A DNA stretch of 64,000 bases from Verrucomicrobium spinosum DSM 4136 = JCM 18804 (GTDB lineage Bacteria; Verrucomicrobiota; Verrucomicrobiia; Verrucomicrobiales; Verrucomicrobiaceae), in NCBI RefSeq assembly GCF_000172155.1, contig NZ_ABIZ01000001.1:1426001-1490000 (forward strand), in the 5' to 3' direction. The position numbers were made by a program, and so were the translations under genes. The notes under the pieces are model-generated. The model did not search any database. It saw only the letters and a program-made list of their open reading frames with translations, and was not told the origin of the DNA. The number at the start of each line of letters is the position of its first letter. Within the stretch, counting starts at the first letter, position 1. Positions 18,901-26,152 of the stretch are shown here, in pieces.

Positions 18901-20017
18901 CATCAACAAGCCGGACGACACGGGGGCCACCGCTGATGTGGTGAGTGTGCGCACCGGCTACTTTGCCCGTGACGGGTTCAGTCAGGAAACCAATGGGAGA
19001 ACTTACTCGCCCAATCGTCAGATCTGCTCCGGAGTGGCCTTTGGCTCGCTGCCCACCGGTATGCACCCCACCCCGGCGAACAGCAATCGCGTGGGGCCCT
19101 GGCAGACGCTGCTCTTCTGCCCGAATCCGCCATCGCGCGTACGTGCGGCCAGTCTGGAGCCCATTCAGACGGATCACTGGGGATTCCGCCCACCGAGGGA
19201 TCACCTGCTCCTGGACATGTTCTGGATGCCGGTGGTGGAGCCCTATGCCATCAGCGAGCCCTTTTCCACCGCCGGTAAAATCAACCTCAACACCCAGATC
19301 ATGCCTTTCTCCTACATCCAACGGGATACGGGGATCCATGCCGCTCTCCGCAGTGTGAAGATCACGGCGCTGCCCGCGGAATCCGCCTGGCCCAAGGACA
19401 CCACGACGAACACTGTCACCGCGGACCAGATGGAGCAGTGCTACAAGAGCTGGGAGAACTGGTATCGCTACGAGAACACCTACGACGTCAACGCGGATGA
19501 GACGATGAAGGGCTTCCGACAACGGTTCGACCAGGGGGACATCTTCCGCAGCGCCTCGGAGATCTGCGATATCTTCCTCGTACCGAAGCCGATGTCGGGC
19601 CGCACCTACTACCCCCGGGCTGATGGCCTGCCGAGCTCCTCACCGACCTATGAGAGCATGGTCACCTGGTGGAACGGCAGCCTTTCCAGCCAGAAAGACG
19701 GGTTTGAACTGACTGGCGACAACGTGCGCGAGTCCCCCTACAACCAGCTCTATCCCCGCCTCACCACCAAGTCGAACATCTTCACCGTGCACTATCGGGT
19801 GCAGGTGCTCAAGAAGGCGCGCTCCTCCGCTGCGGACGAGTGGGATGAGAGCAAGGATGCCGTCACTGCGGAGCAGCGCGGCTCCTCCATCATCGAGCGC
19901 TACATCGATCCCAACGACCCGGAACTTCCCAACTACTTCGCCAACCCCTCCCAGAGCGGAGCTTTGGACGACTATTATCGCTTCCGCGTCATCACCCGCA
20001 AAACGTTCATGCCATGA
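15986..20017 (+). CDS. Verru_Chthon cassette protein A (GspK/PilX-like giant pseudopilin)
   Basis: 1343 residues from the ATG at 15986 (AGG 8 nt upstream); a longer frame begins at 15917 inside the preceding gene. The N terminus is a type IV prepilin-like leader: basic MNKRRNMNRGSQQAG, then MALVMVLAIVALLMGLVLAL. Position +5 after the probable Gly15 cleavage site is Met, not Glu, a hallmark of GspK, the tip minor pseudopilin of type II secretion. The exported part has two KINLNT-like segments (KVNINTAG about 256, GKINLNTQ about 1097), also a GspK feature, although the protein is about four times longer than GspK. It is coupled to cassette B by an ATGA overlap. Name follows the known Verrucomicrobium/Chthoniobacter cassette; the GspK relation is my inference. 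Confidence 0.85.
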   Translation: MNKRRNMNRGSQQAGMALVMVLAIVALLMGLVLALLSMGSSEARSSSAFSQTSQVRSLTDMPVSIVMGQIREATSGLGMSKTWASQPGMIRVYGTTAGTVAGRAKLETAWRLYSSDKMSEAGADFNASNEVGTLTDWKQNTAQFTDLNEPVARLDANGNIRRVYPVLDSSALSASGGTTAGKVAGFGLSSTVAAPGATAEQPMPMPLRWLYVLQDGTVVAPDGGEGGRATFKKDVVIGNNPIVGRIAFWTDDESCKVNINTAGEGTGWDVPKAVGWSDRNFAYFVPAQNEFQRFPGHPAMTCLSAVLQGFDAKYAYQFPQVQSDGTVTNKTSYQTWLRNIYDLLPRVQLGTTGESTMGGTETVTGATGIPLKRDRLFTSVDEFFYGSSFDAATGHRLPNGTGGSVDAADLEAGRFFLTAHSRAPEVNLFNRPRISLWPIQAETSKRTAKDKLLAFCATSGGQLGAFQRASTWENDSTRQGSSQSPSEDFQLAGNQALFSYMQKLTKAGIPGFGTSTFDDKYGSMNRNQVLLEMFDLVRWGVNASNPYEAPKYHYLPPRAYTGLNNEYLAEASAVPVVSQGTSAESFGSKLKAFGRFPTVVEASLIFMATEVDSNPDGSPKDVAPADSKADKTKRMRAYLVLQPFTPVVGMPPYSPNVRYRIKGMENWKVNSQPLGFPAAGVNRVWVPAGSAKDGGHSTAYTSFHAQFYRARNGLMKSVAIGGVGADETNSFPFVSVDVDVSTQNTFQFTGGPITIETHVGNGAAGQLDDTTLIQSATFNFSSPTGAWPVPTVRVNSSMPSNANWTVAKECMDLQARFNKNDPQNYLIVFGDTVRSVITNAKNASMKGDFRLMCGLRDIPADYYVTHPDYSSTTKEEAQTLRHAGTTFTGHYGRIHGNANVYNTVGKQHIWQLAGYTIGNDKKVTKPYGLLRDVAYWQDCQPAAPYQLDGAYNATNRPGDWDSGMGRIEDGPYINKPDDTGATADVVSVRTGYFARDGFSQETNGRTYSPNRQICSGVAFGSLPTGMHPTPANSNRVGPWQTLLFCPNPPSRVRAASLEPIQTDHWGFRPPRDHLLLDMFWMPVVEPYAISEPFSTAGKINLNTQIMPFSYIQRDTGIHAALRSVKITALPAESAWPKDTTTNTVTADQMEQCYKSWENWYRYENTYDVNADETMKGFRQRFDQGDIFRSASEICDIFLVPKPMSGRTYYPRADGLPSSSPTYESMVTWWNGSLSSQKDGFELTGDNVRESPYNQLYPRLTTKSNIFTVHYRVQVLKKARSSAADEWDESKDAVTAEQRGSSIIERYIDPNDPELPNYFANPSQSGALDDYYRFRVITRKTFMP

Positions 20018-20532
20018 AACTGATCCTGCCACCCTCCAAGAAAAAACTACATTGTCGCGGCTTCTCCCTGGTGGAGACCACCATCGCCGTAGGCATCGCC
20101 GCCACCGTGCTTGTCGCCCTGGTGGGACTGATCCCCGTGTCCCTGGACACGCTGCGTGAGGCCTCCAACACCACCGCTTCCGCCAGGATCGTGCAGTCTA
20201 TTTCCTCGGACTACCGCATGCGGGACTGGAGTGATGTGCTCCAGCAGCAGCAGCAGGGGGGGCAGCAGGACTACACCTTCGATGCACAAGGCACGCGGGT
20301 GAGGTCGGGTGACACCAGCGCCATCTTCACCGCACGCGTGTCAGTGACGGATGCGAAACCGCTGCCTGGCATGGCTTCCTCGAACCCAAGGTTGAAGGCT
20401 TTGCAGATCCTGGTCACCAGCAGCCCAGATCCTGACCTGGCCTTTCAAAAACCCGCCACCTGCATGCGTGCGCAGACCCTCCTTGCCCAGACCGGCAAGA
20501 CGGCCAGTGCTGCGGCTGTGGCTTCCAACTAA
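20014..20532 (+). CDS. Verru_Chthon cassette protein B (type IV pilin-like, GspI-like)
   Basis: 172 residues. Prepilin signal: basic leader with KKK, cleavage Gly16|Phe17, then FSLVETTIAVGIAATVLVAL with the conserved Glu at +5. The small exported domain has no recognisable motif; a poly-Gln run (residues about 74-80) precedes GGQQDYTF. The start codon overlaps the stop of cassette A (ATGA) and the next gene starts 12 bp after its stop, so A-D is one operon. The FSLVET N terminus and size resemble the minor pseudopilin GspI/PilV class. A prepilin peptidase must be supplied from elsewhere. Confidence 0.85.
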   Translation: MKLILPPSKKKLHCRGFSLVETTIAVGIAATVLVALVGLIPVSLDTLREASNTTASARIVQSISSDYRMRDWSDVLQQQQQGGQQDYTFDAQGTRVRSGDTSAIFTARVSVTDAKPLPGMASSNPRLKALQILVTSSPDPDLAFQKPATCMRAQTLLAQTGKTASAAAVASN

Positions 20533-20544
20533 CCAACCTTCCCT

Positions 20545-21663
20545 ATGTCCGGCCACTGCCCACTCCGCAAGACGGCGGCATTCACCTTGATCGAGCTCCT
20601 GGTATCCGTGGCAGTGCTCTCGGTGCTCATGATGGTGTTGTCCCAGGTGTTGTCAGACACCCAGGCCACCTGGGGCCGTGCCAAGGCCCGGACTGAGGAG
20701 TTCCGGGAGGCACGGGCCGCCTTTGAAGCCATCGCCGCGCGTCTTTCCCAGGCCACGCTGAATTCGTACTGGGGCTACAAACTGGATGCAAACGGCAATC
20801 CCCTGATCTACCAGCGCCAGTCCGAGCTGCACTATGTGAACGGTCCGGTCACGACCCTGCTGGGCAGTGCGGTGCCAGCCGCAGGGCACGCCGTCTTCTT
20901 CCAGGCTCCGCTGGGGGAGAATCTCGACCCCGGAAGTCCCAACCCTGCCTCCACAGAGCCCTATGGGCTGGAGTCCATGATTAATGCCTGGGGCTGGTAT
21001 GTCACCTATGATAGTGACCTGCCACGCCGTCCCGCCTTTCTGGGAGACACCCCGGCGCATCCCGAGCGCAAGCGGTTTCGCCTGATGGAATTCCGCCAGC
21101 CGACAGAGAAGCTCTCCCTTTACCGCCTGGTCACTCCGCCCAATGGTGATGCCACCTCCACAAAGATCCCGTGGTTGGAGGCGCAGAACTCACAAAACGG
21201 CCTCTATGACTGGTTCCGCTCGGATCTGGCGGCCGACTCCCAGCCGGTGGCGGAGAACATCCTTGCCATCTTTGTCCAGCCTGTTTGGCCCATGCCTGGC
21301 AAAGACACAGGGGCGGACACCTCGGCAGCTCCCAACTACCTCTATGACACCCGCCGGCATCAATGGCCAGACACCACCACCATGGCGGAGCGCAGCCGGC
21401 ATCAACTCCCACCTATGATCCGGCTCACGCTCGTAGCCCTGGATGAGCGCGACTGGTCGAAGCTGGACAGTACGGCCACAGATGCGCTTGCCACCCAGTT
21501 GCGCACACTGGCCAATACCAAGGTCTTCATCACGGCGGCGGAGTATGAGAACGACGTGAAGAAGCTGGAGTCCGAACTGGTCAATCTCAACCTCGGCTTC
21601 CGTGTCTTCTCTACTGCGGTGCAGATCCCCGCCGCCAAACTGATGTCATCCCGTGAGAACTGA
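20545..21663 (+). CDS. Verru_Chthon cassette protein C (type IV pilin-like, GspJ/PilW-like)
   Basis: 372 residues. Prepilin signal with cleavage at Ala12|Phe13 and AFTLIELLVSVAVLSVLMMV, Glu at +5. The helix continues into SQVLSDTQATWGRAKARTEEFREAR, as in GspJ/PilW proteins, and the globular part is large for a pilin (about 330 residues). Contains one KKLESELVNLNLGFRVFSTAV C-terminal segment conserved in cassette C proteins (recalled from the family, not searched). The last 11 bp overlap the start of cassette D. Likely a structural pseudopilus component, not an enzyme. Confidence 0.85.
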   Translation: MSGHCPLRKTAAFTLIELLVSVAVLSVLMMVLSQVLSDTQATWGRAKARTEEFREARAAFEAIAARLSQATLNSYWGYKLDANGNPLIYQRQSELHYVNGPVTTLLGSAVPAAGHAVFFQAPLGENLDPGSPNPASTEPYGLESMINAWGWYVTYDSDLPRRPAFLGDTPAHPERKRFRLMEFRQPTEKLSLYRLVTPPNGDATSTKIPWLEAQNSQNGLYDWFRSDLAADSQPVAENILAIFVQPVWPMPGKDTGADTSAAPNYLYDTRRHQWPDTTTMAERSRHQLPPMIRLTLVALDERDWSKLDSTATDALATQLRTLANTKVFITAAEYENDVKKLESELVNLNLGFRVFSTAVQIPAAKLMSSREN

Positions 21664-22276
21664 ACATCCCTCCTCTGCGGCCTCGCGCGGCGAAGCCTTC
21701 ACCTTGATCGAGATGATGGTCGTCATCGCCATGGTGGCAATGTTGGTGGCGCTCTCTTCCTTCTCCATCGGCTCAGCACTCTCGGCGCAGCAGCTCACAT
21801 CATCGTCAGCGCGCTTCACGAATGAGCTCGCTTATGCCGCGCAACTGGCGGCCCGGGAGAACCGCATGGTCGGCGTCCGCTTCCTCCGCCGGGAGCAGGA
21901 GGTCGGCGGCGGCAAGAGCTATTTCCAAGGCTGGCAGCTTATGGTGCCGGACCGCACCACTGGAAAGTGGAGGCCGTTCGGTGAGGTGAATCTGCTGGAG
22001 AAGTCCACCATCATGCTCGGTCAGGAGGCCTGGTCCACCTTGCTGGCCCGCTCACCCCTCGTGAACGCCTCCGCCGTGGATGATGTGGACACCACCCCGC
22101 CCGTGTTTGCCTTCAAACCCGAGGGAGGCACGACTCTGCCGCGTGGCGCTTCTGTTCCAAAGTGGTGCGTCACCCTCGCCCTCGCCACCGACTGGGAGCG
22201 CTCGCCAGATGCCCTGCCGTCGAACTACCGCACCCTTGTGCTGAATGCCAGCACGGGGGCGGTTGTACTTTATTGA
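21653..22276 (+). CDS. Verru_Chthon cassette protein D (type IV pilin-like, GspH/FimT-like)
   Basis: 207 residues, GTG start at 21653 inside the end of cassette C, giving translational coupling. Prepilin signal SRGEA|FTLIEMMVVIAMVAMLVALSS with Glu at +5, followed by RFTNELAYAAQLAARENRMVGVRF, a pattern typical of GspH/FimT minor pilins (long N-terminal helix leading into a beta domain that starts GVRF). It ends the cassette; its stop is 1 bp from the stop of the convergent zinc-ribbon gene, and no terminator hairpin fits between them. Confidence 0.85.
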   Translation: MRTEHPSSAASRGEAFTLIEMMVVIAMVAMLVALSSFSIGSALSAQQLTSSSARFTNELAYAAQLAARENRMVGVRFLRREQEVGGGKSYFQGWQLMVPDRTTGKWRPFGEVNLLEKSTIMLGQEAWSTLLARSPLVNASAVDDVDTTPPVFAFKPEGGTTLPRGASVPKWCVTLALATDWERSPDALPSNYRTLVLNASTGAVVLY

Positions 22277-22277
22277 A

Positions 22278-22961
22278 CTACTCCACCGCCCACTTGCGCT
22301 CCACGCGGTTCACGATGTCGATCACTGCGTCGCGCGCCTGTTCCTTCTTGTAGCCTCTCTCGAAGAGTTTGTCGTAAGGCGTCTCGGTGTGGCGGATATG
22401 GGCTCGAACCGCGAGCTTCAGGGACTCGTCATCAAGTTCTTCACGGGCGGCTTCGCGCCGGCCCACGCGGCCAGAGTGTTTCTCACACGCATGCATGGCG
22501 ATCTCCGATTCCAACCCCTCAGGGCAGGAGGGGTAGAGCTGACGGATGCGCATCGCAAACACCGCGATGTACTCCTGGTCCAGCTTCTCCCGTCGCACGG
22601 CGTCCTTGGCGCGTTTCACCTCACGATCCGCCGCATCGGCCTCGCATTCCGCCTCAGCGAGCTGGAGAGCATAGGCTTCCACGAGCGTGCCGCGTCGCTC
22701 ATACCGATTGCGCCGCTTTTCAGGTGAATAGACCGGATGCGCGACGTTGGAGTGTTTGGTGGCCCGGCGGGTCAGTGCCACATCCCCCGCGGGCAGCAGC
22801 AGGTGGTCTCCCAGTCCCTCGCAACCGGTGCAAGTCAGTTTTTGATTCCGGTACACGCATAGCAGGGCCCCCTGCATGATGGGGCGGCTGCAGCGGGAGC
22901 ATTTTTCGTTTTGTTTACTGAAGAAGACAATGAAGAGGCTTTCTGACTCGGTATCGGGCAT
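22278..22961 (-). CDS. DUF2293-like protein with N-terminal zinc ribbon
   Basis: 227 residues. N-terminal CxxC pairs (CSRCSRPI at about 21-24 and CTGCEG at about 44-47) suggest a zinc ribbon. The middle (residues 85-140) is a charged helix with an EAECEADAADREVKRAKDA stretch. The C terminus RAHIRHTETPYDKLFERG and ARDAVIDIVNRVERKW match the short motif I associate with DUF2293 proteins, which have no established function. It is convergent with cassette D and its coding sequence ends 1 bp from it, but nothing suggests a functional link. The gene is likely monocistronic, with its promoter in 22962-23077. Confidence 0.7.
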   Translation of the reverse strand: MPDTESESLFIVFFSKQNEKCSRCSRPIMQGALLCVYRNQKLTCTGCEGLGDHLLLPAGDVALTRRATKHSNVAHPVYSPEKRRNRYERRGTLVEAYALQLAEAECEADAADREVKRAKDAVRREKLDQEYIAVFAMRIRQLYPSCPEGLESEIAMHACEKHSGRVGRREAAREELDDESLKLAVRAHIRHTETPYDKLFERGYKKEQARDAVIDIVNRVERKWAVE

Positions 22962-23077
22962 GGAAAGAGGGCGTTTGTTTCAGATTAGACAGCGAAGCCC
23001 CGCTGACAAATGATGGCTGGTGCGAATGCGCCGGACCTTGCCAGAGCGGTGCGCCGCGATTAGGGAACCGCTGACCT

Positions 23078-23656
23078 GTGACCAACGCTTTTGATATCCT
23101 CGCCCTTCCCGCCCGTCTGTCTCTGGACGAGGGCACTCTGCAACAGGCTTATCTGAGCCGGAGCAGACTGGCGCATCCGGATCACGGGGGCAGTGACCGC
23201 GAAGCCTCAGAAGTCAACGCGGCTTATGAAGTGCTGAAGGCCCCGGACAAGCGGGTGAAGCATCTTCTTGAGTTCGCCGCCCCGGAGGCCGCCCGGAGCT
23301 GGCGCACCGTGCCGCTGGATGAGCGGATGATGAGCCTGTTCTCCAGCATCGGCCAGACGCTGGATGTCTCCGCCAAGTTCGTGGAGCGGAAGGTTCGCGC
23401 CCAGAGTGCGCTGGCCAAGGCGCTCCTGGCCAACGAGGAGATGCAACAGCGCGAGCGGCTTGAGAAACTGGGCATCGCCATCTCTTCCCGTCTGAGTGAG
23501 ATGGAATCCGCGCTGCCTGAGCTGGACACCCGGCTGGAGTCGGATCCCGCCAGTCTGGAGACGTGGAAGGAAATCGCCGCCCTCCAGGCCCGAATGGCCT
23601 ACCTGACCAAGTGGCAGGCGCAGATCCGCGAACGGCTGCTGCAACTGATGATGTAG
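23078..23656 (+). CDS. hscB: Fe-S cluster co-chaperone HscB (J-domain protein)
   Basis: 192 residues, GTG start with AGGG about 12 nt upstream. N-terminal J domain with the HPD tripeptide at 33-35 (RLAHPDHGG) and the following EVNAAYEVLKAP helix; C-terminal three-helix HscB domain with an LxxLxxR-type amphipathic pattern. HscB delivers the IscU scaffold to HscA and stimulates its ATPase in the cytoplasm. The HscA gene follows 58 bp downstream. HscB order before HscA is conserved, but no iscS, iscU, iscA or fdx is adjacent in this window, so the assembly scaffold must be encoded elsewhere. Confidence 0.88.
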   Translation: MTNAFDILALPARLSLDEGTLQQAYLSRSRLAHPDHGGSDREASEVNAAYEVLKAPDKRVKHLLEFAAPEAARSWRTVPLDERMMSLFSSIGQTLDVSAKFVERKVRAQSALAKALLANEEMQQRERLEKLGIAISSRLSEMESALPELDTRLESDPASLETWKEIAALQARMAYLTKWQAQIRERLLQLMM

Positions 23657-23714
23657 AGGCATTCAGTGCATTGGTGCTGGATGCGACTGCGCCCCGCGCT
23701 ACCGTGCCCGTGCT

Positions 23715-25508
23715 ATGGCCTCAGACTACATCCTCGGCATCGATCTCGGCACCACCAATTCCCTTGTGGGGGTGGTGGACAGCGGGTTTCCCATCCTCCT
23801 GGCGGATGGTGAGGGCTCCCGGATGACTCCGTCTGCGGTTCATTATGGGCCAGAGGGGGAGGGGGTGGTGGGCAGTGCGGCCGTGCGTCAGCGGGCGGTG
23901 GATGTGCAGCACACGGTCACCTCAGTGAAGCGCCTCATGGGGCGTCGGGCAGGGGAGTCGGCCTGGCAACCGCCCTATGATCTCGCTGGCCTGGGCAAAA
24001 CAGCCGTGCAGGTGAGTGCAGACATCCTCAGGCACCTCAAAGCGGTGGCGGAACGTGCCCTGGAAGTACCGGTCACGCGGGCGGTCATCACAGTGCCCGC
24101 ATTCTTCAATGATGCCCAGCGCAATGCCACCAAGCTGGCGGGAGAGCAGGCCGGGCTCACAGTAGAGCGTATCTTGGCAGAGCCCACCGCGGCGGCGCTG
24201 GCCTATGGGCTGGACAAGCTGGAGGAGCATCGGCGCATCGCCGTGTATGACCTGGGCGGAGGCACCTTTGACGTCTCTGTGCTGGAGATGCGGGACGGTG
24301 TGTTCCAGGTGCTCTCCACAGCAGGGGATACGCAGTTGGGCGGTGATGACATTGATCGCTCCTTGGCCGAGTGGATCTGGGACAATTGCGGGCTTGATCC
24401 AGCGATGGCCTACGAAGACCTTCAGTCCCTTCAGCGCATGCGGTTGATCGCCGCTGCGGAGGAGGCCAAAAAGCATCTCTCCTCCGTCTCTGCGACAGAG
24501 GTGCTGCTGCCGTTTTTCCTCGAACAACAAAGTGTGCAGGTCACTGTGTCCCGCAGCGACCTCGAGGGGCTGACGCAGCCCCTGATGGAGCGCACGCGCA
24601 AACATTGCCTGAGAGCCTTGGCAGATGCCCGGTGCGAGGTGACCGATCTGCATGACGTGATCCTCGTGGGAGGGAGCACCCGCATGCCGCTGGTGCGCGA
24701 GACCGTGCGATCCATCTTCCAGCGGGAGCCGGATGTTTCCCAGAACCCTGATGAGGCCATTGCGATGGGGGCCGTCATCCAGGCCGGCATTCTGGCAGGC
24801 TCGCTGCGTCAGGTGGTGCTGCTGGATGTGACGCCGCTCTCCCTGGGCATCGAAACCTTCGGGGGTCTCATGAATGTGATCATTCCGCGCAACTCGACCC
24901 TTCCCTGCAAGGCCGGGGAGATGTTCACCAATGCGGTGGCCAACCAGTCAGAGATGCTCATCCGCGTGCTGCAGGGGGAACGGGAGCTGGCCAAGGACAA
25001 CTGGGAACTCGGGCGGGTGGCGGTGCCGTTCCCGGCCGGGCCCAAGGGCAGTGCCCGGGTGGGGGTGCAGTTTGCCATCGACGCCAACGGCATCCTTCAG
25101 GTGCTGGCCCGCGACACCGTCACGCAGGTGGACACGGTGCTGGAGATCCAGAACTCGGCCGTGGATGTGGAAGACGCGCGAGTGGAGCAGATGATCGCAG
25201 AGAGCGTGGACTTCGCCTTTGAGGACATGAACGAGCGCATCTGGACTGAAGCCCGTCTCAAGAGCGAGGAGCTAACTGCTGCGGTGGACGAGGCGCTGAT
25301 CCAGTGTGAAGGGCTGCTTGAACCGGCGGAAACCGTAAAGATCCGCGAGTGCAATGCGGAGGTAAGACGCCTGCTGGGCGTGGAGCCTCACGATGCGCGG
25401 GCTCTGAAGGCGGCCAATCAGGCTCTGGATGATGCCACGCAGACCCTGGCCGTGCTCCTTGTGGAGCGGGCCATGGAGGCGGCGCTGGAACGGAAGCTCG
25501 GGATTTGA
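23715..25508 (+). CDS. hscA: Hsp70-type chaperone HscA
   Basis: 597 residues. ATPase domain with [14 protein letters not shown] (phosphate 1), [41 protein letters not shown] (phosphate 2) and [14 protein letters not shown] (adenosine site); substrate-binding domain with [13 protein letters not shown] and the C-terminal helical lid. Length and absence of the DnaK EEVD-type tail fit HscA rather than DnaK, and the upstream hscB supports the assignment. Works in maturation of iron-sulfur proteins, which this region encodes in the shape of NuoB. Ends 12 bp before the stop of the convergent arsC. Confidence 0.88.
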   Translation: MASDYILGIDLGTTNSLVGVVDSGFPILLADGEGSRMTPSAVHYGPEGEGVVGSAAVRQRAVDVQHTVTSVKRLMGRRAGESAWQPPYDLAGLGKTAVQVSADILRHLKAVAERALEVPVTRAVITVPAFFNDAQRNATKLAGEQAGLTVERILAEPTAAALAYGLDKLEEHRRIAVYDLGGGTFDVSVLEMRDGVFQVLSTAGDTQLGGDDIDRSLAEWIWDNCGLDPAMAYEDLQSLQRMRLIAAAEEAKKHLSSVSATEVLLPFFLEQQSVQVTVSRSDLEGLTQPLMERTRKHCLRALADARCEVTDLHDVILVGGSTRMPLVRETVRSIFQREPDVSQNPDEAIAMGAVIQAGILAGSLRQVVLLDVTPLSLGIETFGGLMNVIIPRNSTLPCKAGEMFTNAVANQSEMLIRVLQGERELAKDNWELGRVAVPFPAGPKGSARVGVQFAIDANGILQVLARDTVTQVDTVLEIQNSAVDVEDARVEQMIAESVDFAFEDMNERIWTEARLKSEELTAAVDEALIQCEGLLEPAETVKIRECNAEVRRLLGVEPHDARALKAANQALDDATQTLAVLLVERAMEAALERKLGI

Positions 25509-25520
25509 ATCAGCCCCGTC

Positions 25521-25991
25521 TTATGAGTTCGCGGGCTCAGGGCTGCCGTGTTCCAGCATCTCGGCCAGTTCCTGGGCTTTCCAGACCTCGACCGCAGCTT
25601 TGATCTGGTCTCGTACCTTGCGCACCTCAGCGAGCTTCTCCTCGTCTGTGCCGGTGAAAAGAGACGGGTCATGGAAGCTCCAGTGCAACCGGGTGAGCAG
25701 GCCGGGGAAAAGAGGGCACTTCTCCGCAGTCTCATCATCGCAGACTGTGACGACCACGTCATACCGATGTCCGGAACTGAAGAGGTCCAGCACGTGCTTG
25801 GAATGCTGGTGTGAGATATCGACACCCACTTCCTGCATCGCTTTGACCGCCAGTGGGTTCAGGTCTCCGGCTTCGATGCCGGCGCTCTCCGCCACGGCAA
25901 AGTCACCGCAGAGATAGTTGAGCCATGCCTCTGCCATCTGGCTGCGGGCGCTGTTGTGGGTGCAGACGAAGAGAACCTTTTTCTTGCGCAT
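25521..25991 (-). CDS. arsC: Arsenate reductase, low-molecular-weight phosphatase fold
   Basis: 156 residues. P-loop C10-THNSA-R16-S at the N terminus, catalytic Asp in HDPSLFTG near residue 129, and candidate relay cysteines C84 and C92 in [17 protein letters not shown]; this C-x5-R loop plus two downstream Cys is the layout of thioredoxin-coupled ArsC, which reduces arsenate to arsenite for efflux. No arsR, arsB or acr3 lies next to it, so expression is not obviously arsenic-controlled. The alternative is a protein-tyrosine phosphatase of the same fold, less likely given the extra cysteines. Cytoplasmic. Confidence 0.85.
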   Translation of the reverse strand: MRKKKVLFVCTHNSARSQMAEAWLNYLCGDFAVAESAGIEAGDLNPLAVKAMQEVGVDISHQHSKHVLDLFSSGHRYDVVVTVCDDETAEKCPLFPGLLTRLHWSFHDPSLFTGTDEEKLAEVRKVRDQIKAAVEVWKAQELAEMLEHGSPEPANS

Positions 25992-26084
25992 GGGATGGGC
26001 AGGAGGATTGGAGTATGGCCAAATATGGCACTGCGGTCATTCCAGCTGCAAACCACACGGCGTGGCGATTTCGTCACCCGGTAA

Positions 26085-26125
26085 AATAAAACACCCACGT
26101 CCAGGCAATGGCCCTGACGTGGGTG
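26085..26125 (-). terminator. Rho-independent terminator of the RG-rich protein gene
   Basis: CACCCACGTC (26092-26101) pairs with GACGTGGGTG (26116-26125); inner CAGG/CCTG can extend the stem. On the minus strand it is followed by TTTTATTTTA and lies 28 bp past the stop of the gene ending at 26153. Confidence 0.75.
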
Positions 26126-26152
26126 AGTCTGACAAACAAATCAGAGTGGATC

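Noticed and set aside
16622-19522. 966-codon open frame on the minus strand
   Set aside because: Antisense to cassette protein A, His/Arg/Gly-rich without domains; a GC-driven shadow.
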